This document shows, one piece after another, positions 1 through 7,447 of a stretch of 64,000 bases of DNA. The translations under genes were made by a program, and so were the position numbers. Every line of letters starts with the position of its first letter. Within the stretch, counting starts at the first letter, position 1. The notes beneath the pieces were generated by a model. It did not search any database, was not told the origin of the DNA, and worked only from the letters and a program-made list of their open reading frames with translations. Origin of the DNA: Rhizobiales bacterium GAS188 (GTDB lineage Bacteria > Pseudomonadota > Alphaproteobacteria > Rhizobiales > Beijerinckiaceae); the NCBI GenBank assembly GCA_900104855.1, contig FNSS01000001.1:4030001-4094000 (forward strand). The letters run 5' to 3'.

Positions 1-271
1 TTGGGTGGAACGTCTTCGCATAGAGGCCCCCGTTCCGGCGCGCCGGGCGGCAGGGCACTCGCACCCGGCCGTCTAGGGGCGCCGGTGCGCGCTGTTTCTG
101 CCATGCCGAAACCTTATTTGCCGGCCAATGACAGGCCGGCTCGCGGCAGCCCGTCATCATAGCGTCACCATAGGGACCGACAGGCACACTCTCGCCTCGA
201 ATTGGGCATGGTGCGAGTCGATGATGTGATAGGCAGGGGCGATGTGACGGGATCCAGCGCTCGAGCGGCAC
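1..271. other. Upstream region, no gene recognised
   Basis: No convincing coding sequence, RNA gene or repeat family is visible in this left edge. It may hold the end of a neighbouring transcription unit and the promoter of the hydroxylase gene that starts at 272. Confidence 0.4.
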
Positions 272-823
272 ATGAAACTGAGTAAGCTTCTTTATTTCGG
301 CGATTTCGTCGCGGCTCCGGTCGCGATCCTGATCCTCGCGGCATTGGCGCTCGCCGGGCGCAACTCCGAAGCCGCCTTATGGTGGGTCCTTGCACTCGTG
401 GTGGGCCTCTTCGCCTGGACCTTCATCGAATATGCGGTGCATCGCTGGGTCTATCATCACATCCCGTTCTTCGAGACCTATCACGATGCCCATCACGAGG
501 ATCCCGACGGGCTCGTCGGTGCCCCCTCCTTCGTCGCCATCGCGGTGATCCTGATCCTGTTCTTCCTGCCCGTCCTGCCGGCCGGCCTGCTCGTTGCCAG
601 CGGCTTCGCCTGCGGTGTCTTGCTCGGCTACATCGCCTATATGACGGTGCACCATCTCTCGCATCATCTGCGGCCGAAGCCCGGCAGCCTTCTCTACGGG
701 GCGCGCAACCGGCATATGGCGCATCACTTCCACCGCGTGCCCGGCAATTACGGGATCATCACGCCCTTCTGGGACCATGTGTTCTCGACCTATGTCGGTC
801 GCCGCCGCAAGGCGAGCGCCTAG
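272..823 (+). CDS. Fatty acid hydroxylase / sterol desaturase family membrane protein
   Basis: A 183-residue integral membrane protein carrying the histidine clusters of the membrane di-iron hydroxylase superfamily: HRWVYHH, HDAHH, HHLSHH and HMAHHFH, in that order. These histidines bind the two irons that activate oxygen for lipid or carotenoid hydroxylation. Hydrophobic segments near residues 10-30, 38-55 and 85-125 fit a four-helix topology with the histidines on the cytosolic face. The length suits the short bacterial members. The substrate cannot be told from sequence; a fatty acyl chain, hopanoid or carotenoid are all possible. The gene stands alone and is convergent with the MocR gene, with 16 bp between the stops. 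Confidence 0.85.
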   Translation: MKLSKLLYFGDFVAAPVAILILAALALAGRNSEAALWWVLALVVGLFAWTFIEYAVHRWVYHHIPFFETYHDAHHEDPDGLVGAPSFVAIAVILILFFLPVLPAGLLVASGFACGVLLGYIAYMTVHHLSHHLRPKPGSLLYGARNRHMAHHFHRVPGNYGIITPFWDHVFSTYVGRRRKASA

Positions 824-839
824 AGCGGGAGTCGCGCGG

Positions 840-2192
840 TCACTCGACCCCGCTATCTCCGGCATCGCTCGCGGCGAGCCGCCGCAGCGTCTGCAGCGCC
901 CCGCGCAGCGTCTCCAGCGGTGGCGAAGCGAGCGCCAGGCGGACGGCGTTCGGCGCATGGCCCGGGCTGACCGCGAAGGCGCTGGCGGGCGCGATGGCGA
1001 TACCCTGTCGGGCGGCCGCGGCCGCGAAGGCATCGGCCCGCCAGCCATCGGGAAGCTCGAGCCACAGATGATAGGCGCGCCGGTCGCCCTTGAGGACGAG
1101 CCCGGCGGGAGCCTCGCGGGCGATCTCTTGCCACGCGAGCTCCTGGCGTTCGCGCGCGTCACGCCGCTTGGCGTTGGCGATGCGGTCGGCCGTCCCATCC
1201 GTCATCCAGCGCAGCCCGGCGGCCAGCGGGAAGGCCGCGGCCGTCCAGGCGCCGGAGCGCAGCGCCACCGCGAGCTTGTCGGTCAGGCGTGCGGGCGCAG
1301 CGATCAGGCCGAGGGTCAGCCCCGGCGCGATCCGCTTGGACAGGCTGTCGATGAGGATCGTTTGCGCCGGCGCCAGCGAGGCGAGCGGCGGCTCGTCGGC
1401 GAGGAATGAGTAGACGGCGTCCTCGACCGCTACCAGGCCGGTGTCGGCCAGGAGCGTTGCGAGCTCCTCGCGCCGGGCCGCGCTCATGGTGAGGCCGAGC
1501 GGATTATGCAGGGCCGGCTGCAGATAGACGCCACGCAGCGGTGTCGCGCGATGCGCCCGCGCCAGGGCGTCGGGGCGCAACCCCTCTTCGTCGAGCGCCA
1601 GCGGCACCAGGGTGATGCCGAGACGCGCCGCGATGCCCTTGACGATCGGATAGGTCATGGCCTCGACGCCGATCCGTTCTCCGGCGGGCGCCAGCGCCGC
1701 GAGCGCGGCGGCGATCGCCTGGCGGCCATTGCCGGCGAACAGGATCTGGCGAGCCGCTGGCTTCCAGTCCGGCCGCGCCAGGAAGTGCGCCGCCGTCTCG
1801 CGCGCCGCCGCCGTGCCGGCGGCGCCGATCGGCCGCAGCGCCTGATCGGGCAGGCCGACGCGCAGCATCTCCTGCAGGCCGCGCGCCAATTCGGCATTTT
1901 GCTCCGGCAGCACCGGGAAGCTGAGCTCGAGATCGATCGGCGCCAGCGCCGGCTCCGCCAAGGCCGGTCCGAGCGGGCCCGGCGTTGCGCGGACATAGGT
2001 GCCGCGCCCGACCTCGCCCGTGACCAGCCCACGCCGGACGAGTTCCGCATAGGCGCGGCTCGCGGTCGAGACGGCGATCTTGCGCGCATAGGCGAAATCA
2101 CGCTGCGGCGGCAGGCGCTCGCCCGGCCGCAGCCTGCCGGCCGCGATATCGGCGGAAATCGCCTCGGCGATCGACAGGTAATTCTCGCGCAT
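840..2192 (-). CDS. MocR-family transcriptional regulator (GntR HTH + aminotransferase-like domain)
   Basis: About 450 residues. An N-terminal GntR-type winged helix (about residues 1-75; pattern GERLPPQRDFA then STASRAYAELVRRGLV) is followed by a fold-type-I PLP domain. The PLP lysine is expected at about K286 in SLSKRIAPG. MocR proteins such as PdxR, GabR and TauR sense a PLP adduct and control a divergent gene. I chose ATG 2192 (MRENYLS) because the 23 extra in-frame upstream residues would overlap the operator repeats. It is divergent from the alpha/beta hydrolase at 2293, which is the likely target together with itself. The effector is unknown. Confidence 0.88.
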   Translation of the reverse strand: MRENYLSIAEAISADIAAGRLRPGERLPPQRDFAYARKIAVSTASRAYAELVRRGLVTGEVGRGTYVRATPGPLGPALAEPALAPIDLELSFPVLPEQNAELARGLQEMLRVGLPDQALRPIGAAGTAAARETAAHFLARPDWKPAARQILFAGNGRQAIAAALAALAPAGERIGVEAMTYPIVKGIAARLGITLVPLALDEEGLRPDALARAHRATPLRGVYLQPALHNPLGLTMSAARREELATLLADTGLVAVEDAVYSFLADEPPLASLAPAQTILIDSLSKRIAPGLTLGLIAAPARLTDKLAVALRSGAWTAAAFPLAAGLRWMTDGTADRIANAKRRDARERQELAWQEIAREAPAGLVLKGDRRAYHLWLELPDGWRADAFAAAAARQGIAIAPASAFAVSPGHAPNAVRLALASPPLETLRGALQTLRRLAASDAGDSGVE

Positions 2193-2222
2193 CAGAAGAA
2201 TTGCTCCGAGAGCAATATTGAG

Positions 2223-2258
2223 ATTGATCCGCGTAATGTATCGGATATTGATCCGCGT
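2223..2258. promoter_or_regulatory. Direct-repeat operator candidate for the MocR regulator
   Basis: Two perfect copies of ATTGATCCGCGT lie at 2223-2234 and 2247-2258. They are 24 bp apart start to start and lie in the 100-bp gap between the divergent MocR and hydrolase genes. MocR proteins are known to bind paired direct repeats in exactly this position. The assignment to this regulator is inferred from position and spacing. Confidence 0.6.
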
Positions 2259-2292
2259 CAATGTGAAAATTCACCTGACGCAGGAGAACCCC

Positions 2293-3114
2293 ATGGCGAC
2301 CGCATCCGTGAACGGTGTCAGCCTCGCCTATGACGACGAAGGCGGCGGCGGCGCCCCGCCTTTGCTCTTCGTGCACGGACATCCTTTCGACCGTTCAATG
2401 TGGCGGCTGCAGCTTGCGGCCTTCGCCCGCAAGGACCAGCGCGTCATCGCGCCGGATTTGCGCGGCTATGGCGAAAGCGCGGTCGTGGCGGGCAAAACGA
2501 CGCTCGACATCTTCGCGCGCGATCTCGAGGCGCTGCTCGAAGCCCTTGGGGTCGAGAGGCGCGTCATCCTCTGCGGCTTGTCCATGGGCGGCCAGATCGT
2601 CATGGAGTTCTGCCGCCTCTTCCCCGAGCGCGTGGCCGCGATCGTGCTCGCCGCGACCTCGCCGCAGGCCGAGACGGAGGCTGGCAAGCACAATCGCAAC
2701 CTGATGGCAGATCGCCTTTTGCGCGAAGGCATGGGGCCTTATGCCGACGAGATCCTGCCGAAGATGCTGGCCCCGAACAGCATCGCGACGCAACCCGCCA
2801 TCGCCCGGCATGTGCTCGGCATGATGCGGTCAGCCCCTCCCGAAGGCGCGGCGTCGGCCCTGCGCGGCCGGGCCGAGCGCCCACCCTATGAGGGCGTGCT
2901 GGCGGCGTTCGCGCATCCGGCCCTCATCGTGGTCGGCGACCAGGACGCCTTCACGACGCACGCCGATGCGGAGCTGATGCGCCGGCTGCTCGAGGGCTCC
3001 GAGCTCCTCTTCCTCGAGGGAGTCGGCCATATGCCGAATCTCGAGAGCGAGGCGCGCTTCAATGCCGCGCTCGAACGGCTTCTCGTCACGGTCGCGGCTG
3101 TCGCGGCACCCTAA
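2293..3114 (+). CDS. Alpha/beta hydrolase
   Basis: A 273-residue alpha/beta hydrolase with an intact catalytic triad: nucleophile S97 in GLSMGG, acid D216 or D218 in VVGDQDAF, and H246 in GVGHMPN. The oxyanion region FVHGHPFDRSMW is also present. ATG 2293 follows an AGGAG ribosome site 6 bases upstream. Such enzymes hydrolyse esters, lactones or C-C bonds; the substrate is not evident. It is divergent from the MocR gene, which probably controls it. Its TAA stop at 3112-3114 overlaps tail-to-tail with the stop of the small gene on the other strand. Confidence 0.85.
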   Translation: MATASVNGVSLAYDDEGGGGAPPLLFVHGHPFDRSMWRLQLAAFARKDQRVIAPDLRGYGESAVVAGKTTLDIFARDLEALLEALGVERRVILCGLSMGGQIVMEFCRLFPERVAAIVLAATSPQAETEAGKHNRNLMADRLLREGMGPYADEILPKMLAPNSIATQPAIARHVLGMMRSAPPEGAASALRGRAERPPYEGVLAAFAHPALIVVGDQDAFTTHADAELMRRLLEGSELLFLEGVGHMPNLESEARFNAALERLLVTVAAVAAP

Positions 3115-3272
3115 TCGTGGCAGCTGGCGCAGGAGAGCAGCCCCGGCATCAGCGCCTCGCCGGGCGATGCCAGGAGGCCGACGAGCATCACCGCCAGCGC
3201 CAGGACGAGGCAAGCGAGCCCTATCCAGGGCCGCAGGCTGCGTGCCGGCACCCCGCCGCCGATGCCGGACAT
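3111..3272 (-). CDS. 53-residue membrane-anchored protein with C-terminal CxxCH
   Basis: A short gene starting 5 bases after the stop of the MFS carrier, so it is very likely the last gene of that operon. The protein has a basic N-terminus (VPARSLRPW), one strong hydrophobic helix (about residues 16-35), and ends CASCHD, a canonical c-type haem attachment or metal-binding motif only one residue from the C-terminus. With the N-terminus inside, the motif would face the periplasm, where haem c is attached. No sixth ligand domain is present, so it would be a very minimal cytochrome. A chance open frame is possible, but the position, the helix and the exact CxxCH argue for a gene. I do not recognise a family. 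Confidence 0.45.
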   Translation of the reverse strand: MSGIGGGVPARSLRPWIGLACLVLALAVMLVGLLASPGEALMPGLLSCASCHD

Positions 3273-3277
3273 GATTG

Positions 3278-4633
3278 TCAACTCGCCGCTCCGAGCTGCT
3301 CGAGGTCTTGCGAACTGCTCTCGAACAGAGGCGAGCAGGCGACGATTGCGGCGACGAGGAACATCGGGATCGACAACAGCGCGATATAGGTGCCGAAGCC
3401 GAGGCCTGCGAGCGCCATCGGCACGAGGAAGATGTTGAGCGAGATGGCGAGCCGGCAGCAGGCATTGCACACCCCCTGGGAGCGGGCTCGCAAATGGGTG
3501 GGGAAGAGCTCGCTCGCCCACACCCAGACCAGAACCGCGATGCCCATCCAGGTCGCGAAGCTCAAGGCATAGAAGCCGAGCACCAGCACCACGGGGCTTT
3601 GCTGCGCGAAGGCAGCCATGGTGAGCGCGATCAGCCCATAGGGGATGGTGGAGAGATAGCAGAGCTTGCGCCGTCCGATGCGGTCGATGAGAAGGGCGCT
3701 GACCGCGACCCCGGCGAGGCTCGTCAGCCAGACGGTGGCGCTGAAGAACAAGGTGGCGTTGATCGACATCGCCCCGACCGTGTTCAGCACCAGCGGCGTC
3801 GCGATGGTCGCGATGGAGCCGGAGAAGCAGTTGAGCAGGAACACGATCGACACCAGCATCAGCCGCTTGCTGTAGCCCTTGCCGAACAGCTCCCCATAGG
3901 AGCCGGTCGAGCGCGGCGTGAGGTCGGCGAGCGCCTGGTCGGCCTCGATGCCGAAAGTCGCGAAGGCGGCGCGTGCCTCCTCGACACGCCCGCGAGCGAG
4001 GAGCCAGCGCGGGCTCTCGGGCAACCCCTGGCGGGCCAGCAGCACCAGCAGGGCCGGGATCGCCGCAAGTCCGAGCATCCAGCGCCAGGCGTCATTGCCG
4101 AGCCAGGCGACGAGCGGGATGGCGAGCAAGGTCGAGCACAAAGCGCCGAGCAGCCACATCACATTGAGGAGCGAACCCAGCACCACGCCGCGCTGCCGGC
4201 TCGGCGCGATCTCGGCGAGATAGGCCGTGCTGGTCGGGATATCCATGCCGACCCCGACGCCCACGAGGAAGCGCATGATGAAGAGCTGGGTGGTGTTGGT
4301 GACGAAGGCCGAGCCGAGCGCGAAGGCGACGAAGAAGAACAGGTTGACGATGAAGATCGAGCGCCGCCCCAGCCGGTCCGACAGGTCGCCGAACACCAGG
4401 AGGCCGATGATGGCGCCGACGAAGGTCGAGGCGCCGAGCAGGCCGACGGCTTGCGGCGTGAGCGCGAATTCCTGGCGCAGGAAGATGACGGCGGCGCCCA
4501 TCACCAGGAGGTCATAGCCGTCGATGAATTCGCCGAAGGCGATCAGGATGGCCGCGTAGCGCTGCTTCGGCGACAAAGGGCGCCGGTTGAGCTCGCCGAT
4601 CGCGCCGGCCGCAGGCGTCAATGCTATTGTCAT
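3278..4633 (-). CDS. MFS transporter, sugar porter-like
   Basis: A 451-residue twelve-helix major facilitator carrier. Diagnostic loops are GDLSDRLGRRS (motif A, loop 2-3), PESPRWLL in the central loop and LLIDRIGRRK (loop 8-9), the pattern of the sugar porter / aromatic-acid MFS groups. The signature FGEFIDGYDLLVMG in helix 1 also fits these groups. ATG 4633 is chosen because GAGG lies 6 bases upstream; a TTG 18 bases further upstream lacks a ribosome site. It lies 33 bp after the enolase-superfamily gene and is the likely importer of that enzyme's substrate, probably an aldonic acid, sugar or aromatic acid. Confidence 0.85.
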   Translation of the reverse strand: MTIALTPAAGAIGELNRRPLSPKQRYAAILIAFGEFIDGYDLLVMGAAVIFLRQEFALTPQAVGLLGASTFVGAIIGLLVFGDLSDRLGRRSIFIVNLFFFVAFALGSAFVTNTTQLFIMRFLVGVGVGMDIPTSTAYLAEIAPSRQRGVVLGSLLNVMWLLGALCSTLLAIPLVAWLGNDAWRWMLGLAAIPALLVLLARQGLPESPRWLLARGRVEEARAAFATFGIEADQALADLTPRSTGSYGELFGKGYSKRLMLVSIVFLLNCFSGSIATIATPLVLNTVGAMSINATLFFSATVWLTSLAGVAVSALLIDRIGRRKLCYLSTIPYGLIALTMAAFAQQSPVVLVLGFYALSFATWMGIAVLVWVWASELFPTHLRARSQGVCNACCRLAISLNIFLVPMALAGLGFGTYIALLSIPMFLVAAIVACSPLFESSSQDLEQLGAAS

Positions 4634-4666
4634 TGTGGTCCTCGTTTCCAATCCCCAGTCAGGCTC

Positions 4667-5806
4667 TCAGGGCGCGCTCCAGCGCACCTTGCGGCATCGA
4701 TCGAGAGCGTCGCGGTCGAGCGACATGCCGAGCCCCGCTGGCGCGGGAAGCGTGGCAAAGCCGTCCTTCGGATGCGCCAGGGCTGGTGCCTGCAGCGCCT
4801 CGAACCAGGGCGTCTCGTCGAATTGGATCTCGAGCGAGGAGAGATTCTCCGCTGCGGCCGCGACATGCAGGCTCGCCGCATGGCAGACAGGGCCCGAGGG
4901 GTTGTGCGGCGAAAATGCGACGCCGTGGCGCGCCAGCAGCTCCGCGAGCGCCAGCATCTCGCTCAGCCCGCCGGCATATTTCACGTCGGGCATCATCACG
5001 TCATAGGCCTGCGCCTCGAGGAACGGCACGAAGCCTTCGCGGCGGATATTCTCCTCGCAGCCCGCAAGGCGCATACCCTGCCGGTTGGCGAGGCTGCGCA
5101 ATCGCCGCAGGCCGGCAAGTTCGGCCGTGCTTTCCGGCACCGGGCATTCGAGCCAATGCAGCCCGAAGGGCGCGAGCGCCGCGATCAGCGCCGTTGCGGT
5201 CGCCTCGTCGAAGCGCCAATGGCAATCGACCATGAGGTCGCGATCCGTGCCGATCGCCTCACGCACGGAAGCGATGCGAGCGAGGCCAGGCTGGGCGGCC
5301 CGCACGCCCTCGCCGGCACTGCAAATCGCCGGGCTCACCTCGTCGAAGGGCGCGATCTTGATGGCGCCATATCCGGCCGCGACCGCCTGGCGCGCGCTCG
5401 CCGCAAAGCCCTCAGGCGAACGGTCGAGCGTGCGGCGGTTGATGTTGGCGTAAAGGAGTATGCGCTCGCGCCGCACGCCGCCGAGCGCCGCCGCAAGCCC
5501 CACGCCCTGCCGCCGCGCCGCGATATCCCATAGCGCCTGGTCCAAGGCCGAGAAAGCGGCCGCTTCGGGCAGGCCCGTCAATGGATGGGCCTTGGGCAAA
5601 TGCCTGGGCGAGGCTTCGGGCAGGCCCAGGGCCAGAGGCGCGAGCTTCGCCATCGCGGCGAGCACGGCGTCCTCAGCTCCGGTCAGTGTCGCCTCGCCGA
5701 AGCCGATAAGGCCCGACCGCGCCTCGATTTCGAGGAAGATCCATTTCGTCTTGGGGCTGACCTCGGCCACATGCAGCTCGAGCTTGCGGACATGATCGTG
5801 AGTCAT
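4667..5806 (-). CDS. Mandelate racemase / muconate lactonizing enzyme family protein
   Basis: A 379-residue enolase-superfamily enzyme with an N-terminal capping domain and a beta/alpha barrel. Metal ligands and acid/base residues are visible in order: KIAPFD (strand 2 lysine), DCHWRFD (first metal Asp), ECPVPE, GCEE and DVKYAGG. The family abstracts the alpha proton of a carboxylate to racemise, cycloisomerise or dehydrate it. The gene order GntR - enolase - MFS with a divergent SDR is typical of acid-sugar or hydroxy-acid catabolism. The exact substrate cannot be read. The start overlaps the GntR stop by 4 bp (ATGA), so the two are translationally coupled. Confidence 0.88.
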   Translation of the reverse strand: MTHDHVRKLELHVAEVSPKTKWIFLEIEARSGLIGFGEATLTGAEDAVLAAMAKLAPLALGLPEASPRHLPKAHPLTGLPEAAAFSALDQALWDIAARRQGVGLAAALGGVRRERILLYANINRRTLDRSPEGFAASARQAVAAGYGAIKIAPFDEVSPAICSAGEGVRAAQPGLARIASVREAIGTDRDLMVDCHWRFDEATATALIAALAPFGLHWLECPVPESTAELAGLRRLRSLANRQGMRLAGCEENIRREGFVPFLEAQAYDVMMPDVKYAGGLSEMLALAELLARHGVAFSPHNPSGPVCHAASLHVAAAAENLSSLEIQFDETPWFEALQAPALAHPKDGFATLPAPAGLGMSLDRDALDRCRKVRWSAP

Positions 5807-6453
5807 GGGGAAGAATTCCGCTGCCGGTCGACGCGCTCGAGCAATTCGAACTTCGCCTTGACCACATGGGCGCCCATGATCATGCCGGCGGCCTCCGCGT
5901 CATTCGCCGCCAGCGCCTTCAACAGGCTGCGATGGTCGCTGACGACGCCGCCATAGCGGTCGGCCGCGAAGCCGACCCGCTCCCAAAGAGCGAGCAGCAG
6001 CGTCCAGTTCCGCTCGACGAGCGCCACGGCCTCCGGATTGTCGGCGAGCGCGTAGATACGCGTGTGGAATTCGCGGTTGGAGTTGAAGGCGCCGCGGTAA
6101 TCCCCGCTTTGGACCTGCGCCTCGAGCGCCTCCTCGATCGCCTGCAGCCCATCGATGTCGTCGCGCCTGCAACGCGATGCGGCACGTTGGGTCAGCATGA
6201 TCTCGAGCGCGCTGCGCGTCGCGAACAGGTTCTCGACGAAGCGCCGGTCCATCTGGGCGACGCGGGCGCTGCGGCCCGGCCCTACTTGCAGGATGCCGGC
6301 ACCCTGCAGTTCGCGCAGCGCCTCGCGCACCGGCATGTGCCCGGTGGCGTAGCGCGAGGCGAGCTCGTCGATCTTGAGCCGGGCTCCCGGCGGGAAGGCG
6401 CCGGAGACGAGATCGGCGATGATGAGTTGGCGGATTTCGATATGGCGGGACAA
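5803..6453 (-). CDS. GntR family regulator, FCD (FadR C-terminal) type
   Basis: 216 residues. The N-terminal winged helix (about 1-70, with PPGARLKIDELASRYATG and MPVREALRELQG) is followed by an all-helical FCD ligand domain containing the metal-binding histidines in NREFHTRIY and VSDHRSLLKAL. FCD regulators usually repress catabolic operons and are released by a pathway acid. The only upstream in-frame start is TTG at 6453, so a non-ATG start is needed. It heads the operon GntR - enolase - MFS - CxxCH protein and faces the SDR gene across an operator-rich gap, so it probably controls both directions. Confidence 0.88.
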   Translation of the reverse strand: MSRHIEIRQLIIADLVSGAFPPGARLKIDELASRYATGHMPVREALRELQGAGILQVGPGRSARVAQMDRRFVENLFATRSALEIMLTQRAASRCRRDDIDGLQAIEEALEAQVQSGDYRGAFNSNREFHTRIYALADNPEAVALVERNWTLLLALWERVGFAADRYGGVVSDHRSLLKALAANDAEAAGMIMGAHVVKAKFELLERVDRQRNSSP

Positions 6454-6467
6454 GCGGAAGATCCAGG

Positions 6468-6530
6468 TTTGATCAAAATTGACATCAGTGCGCGATATAT
6501 GTCAATTCATATGCGGTGATTTGATCAAAA
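6468..6530. promoter_or_regulatory. Operator cluster between GntR and SDR genes
   Basis: Two perfect copies of TTTGATCAAAA (6468-6478 and 6520-6530; each core TTTGATCAAA is palindromic) flank an inverted repeat AATTGACAT (6477-6485) / ATGTCAATT (6499-6507). The two outer sites are 52 bp apart, close to five helical turns, which would suit a looped or paired dimer. The inner arms also contain TTGACA on both strands and could overlap -35 elements. AT-rich palindromes of this kind are typical GntR/FCD operators. Confidence 0.6.
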
Positions 6531-6548
6531 TAGCGAGGTCATTGCGCC

Positions 6549-7355
6549 GTGAGTTCCTTGCCGCTCTCCCCGGCCGAGCTCTTCGACCTCACCGGGCGCA
6601 ACGCGCTGGTGACCGGCGGCAGCGTCAGCATCGGCCGGGCGATCGCTCTTCAGCTCGCGGCCGCAGGCGCCGATGTCGCGATCCAGTACTCGCAGGCAGC
6701 CGATGCGCGATTCCGCTACCCGGATGCGGCGGCGCGGACCCGCGCCGAGATCGCCGGTCTGTCGCGCCGGGCCGTCGCGATCGCAGCGGATTTCGCGAAG
6801 CCCGGCGAGGCTTCGCGCTGCGTCGCCGAGGCCTCAGCGCAGCTCGGGCGCCTCGAGATCCTGGTGATCTGCGCCTCGATCCAGAGCCGGCAGGCTTTCG
6901 AGGCCCTGCCGGCGGACGAGATCGCCCGGCATGTCGCCATCAACTTCACGGCAACCGTCGAGCTGCTCCAGGCGGCGTTGCCGGCCATGGCCGAGCGGGG
7001 TTGGGGGCGCGTCCTGTCGATCGGCAGCGTCAACCAGACCCGCCCCGATGCCGAGCTTTCGGTCTATGCGGCGCTGAAATCGGCGCAGCACAACCTGATC
7101 ATCAATCTGGCGCGCCGCTATGCCGATAAGGGCGTGACCTTGAACACGCTCTCGCCCGGCCTCGTCGCCACCGAGCGCAATCGCTGGCGGCGCAAATCCG
7201 CCGCGCAATGGCGCGCCATCGAGCAGGCAGCCAATCCGATGCGGCGGGCCGGGCAGCCGCAGGACATGGTCGGGGCGGCGCTGCTGCTATGCTCGCAGGC
7301 CAGCTCATTCATCACCGGCGCCGATCTGCAGGTGACCGGCGGCGGGCATCTGTAG
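6549..7355 (+). CDS. SDR family oxidoreductase
   Basis: 268 residues, classical short-chain dehydrogenase fold. The nucleotide-binding TGGSVSIG is at about residues 21-28. The catalytic set N (HVAINF), S (IGSVNQ) and YAALK is intact, and the C-terminal ITGADLQVTGGG is typical. The usual NNAG element after strand 4 is replaced by ICAS, which is unusual. The start is GTG 6549; no ATG is available upstream in frame. It is divergent from the GntR operon and likely oxidises a hydroxyl of the same substrate or pathway intermediate. Confidence 0.85.
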   Translation: MSSLPLSPAELFDLTGRNALVTGGSVSIGRAIALQLAAAGADVAIQYSQAADARFRYPDAAARTRAEIAGLSRRAVAIAADFAKPGEASRCVAEASAQLGRLEILVICASIQSRQAFEALPADEIARHVAINFTATVELLQAALPAMAERGWGRVLSIGSVNQTRPDAELSVYAALKSAQHNLIINLARRYADKGVTLNTLSPGLVATERNRWRRKSAAQWRAIEQAANPMRRAGQPQDMVGAALLLCSQASSFITGADLQVTGGGHL

Positions 7356-7359
7356 GCTC

Positions 7360-7447
7360 TGGGACCGCGACCGTCCCGGTCGCCCTTCTTACCAGCAGCT
7401 TACCAGCTTCACCGGCTCAAGAGCGGGCGAGGCGCCCGCGGTCCCAG
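7360..7447. repeat. Dispersed repeat family B, copy 1
   Basis: A GC-rich imperfect palindrome starting TGGGACCGCGACCGTCCCGG and ending CGCCCGCGGTCCCAG. It lies between the convergent SDR and histidine kinase genes and overlaps the last 13 codons of the kinase. Related copies are at 14894, 48735, 50141/50340, 61458 and 62402. Confidence 0.8.

Noticed and set aside
3275-5533. 752-codon open frame on the plus strand, rich in Arg, Glu, His and Gln
   Set aside because: It is the antisense shadow of the MFS and enolase-superfamily genes; no domain is recognisable, and the composition is that of antisense GC-rich DNA.
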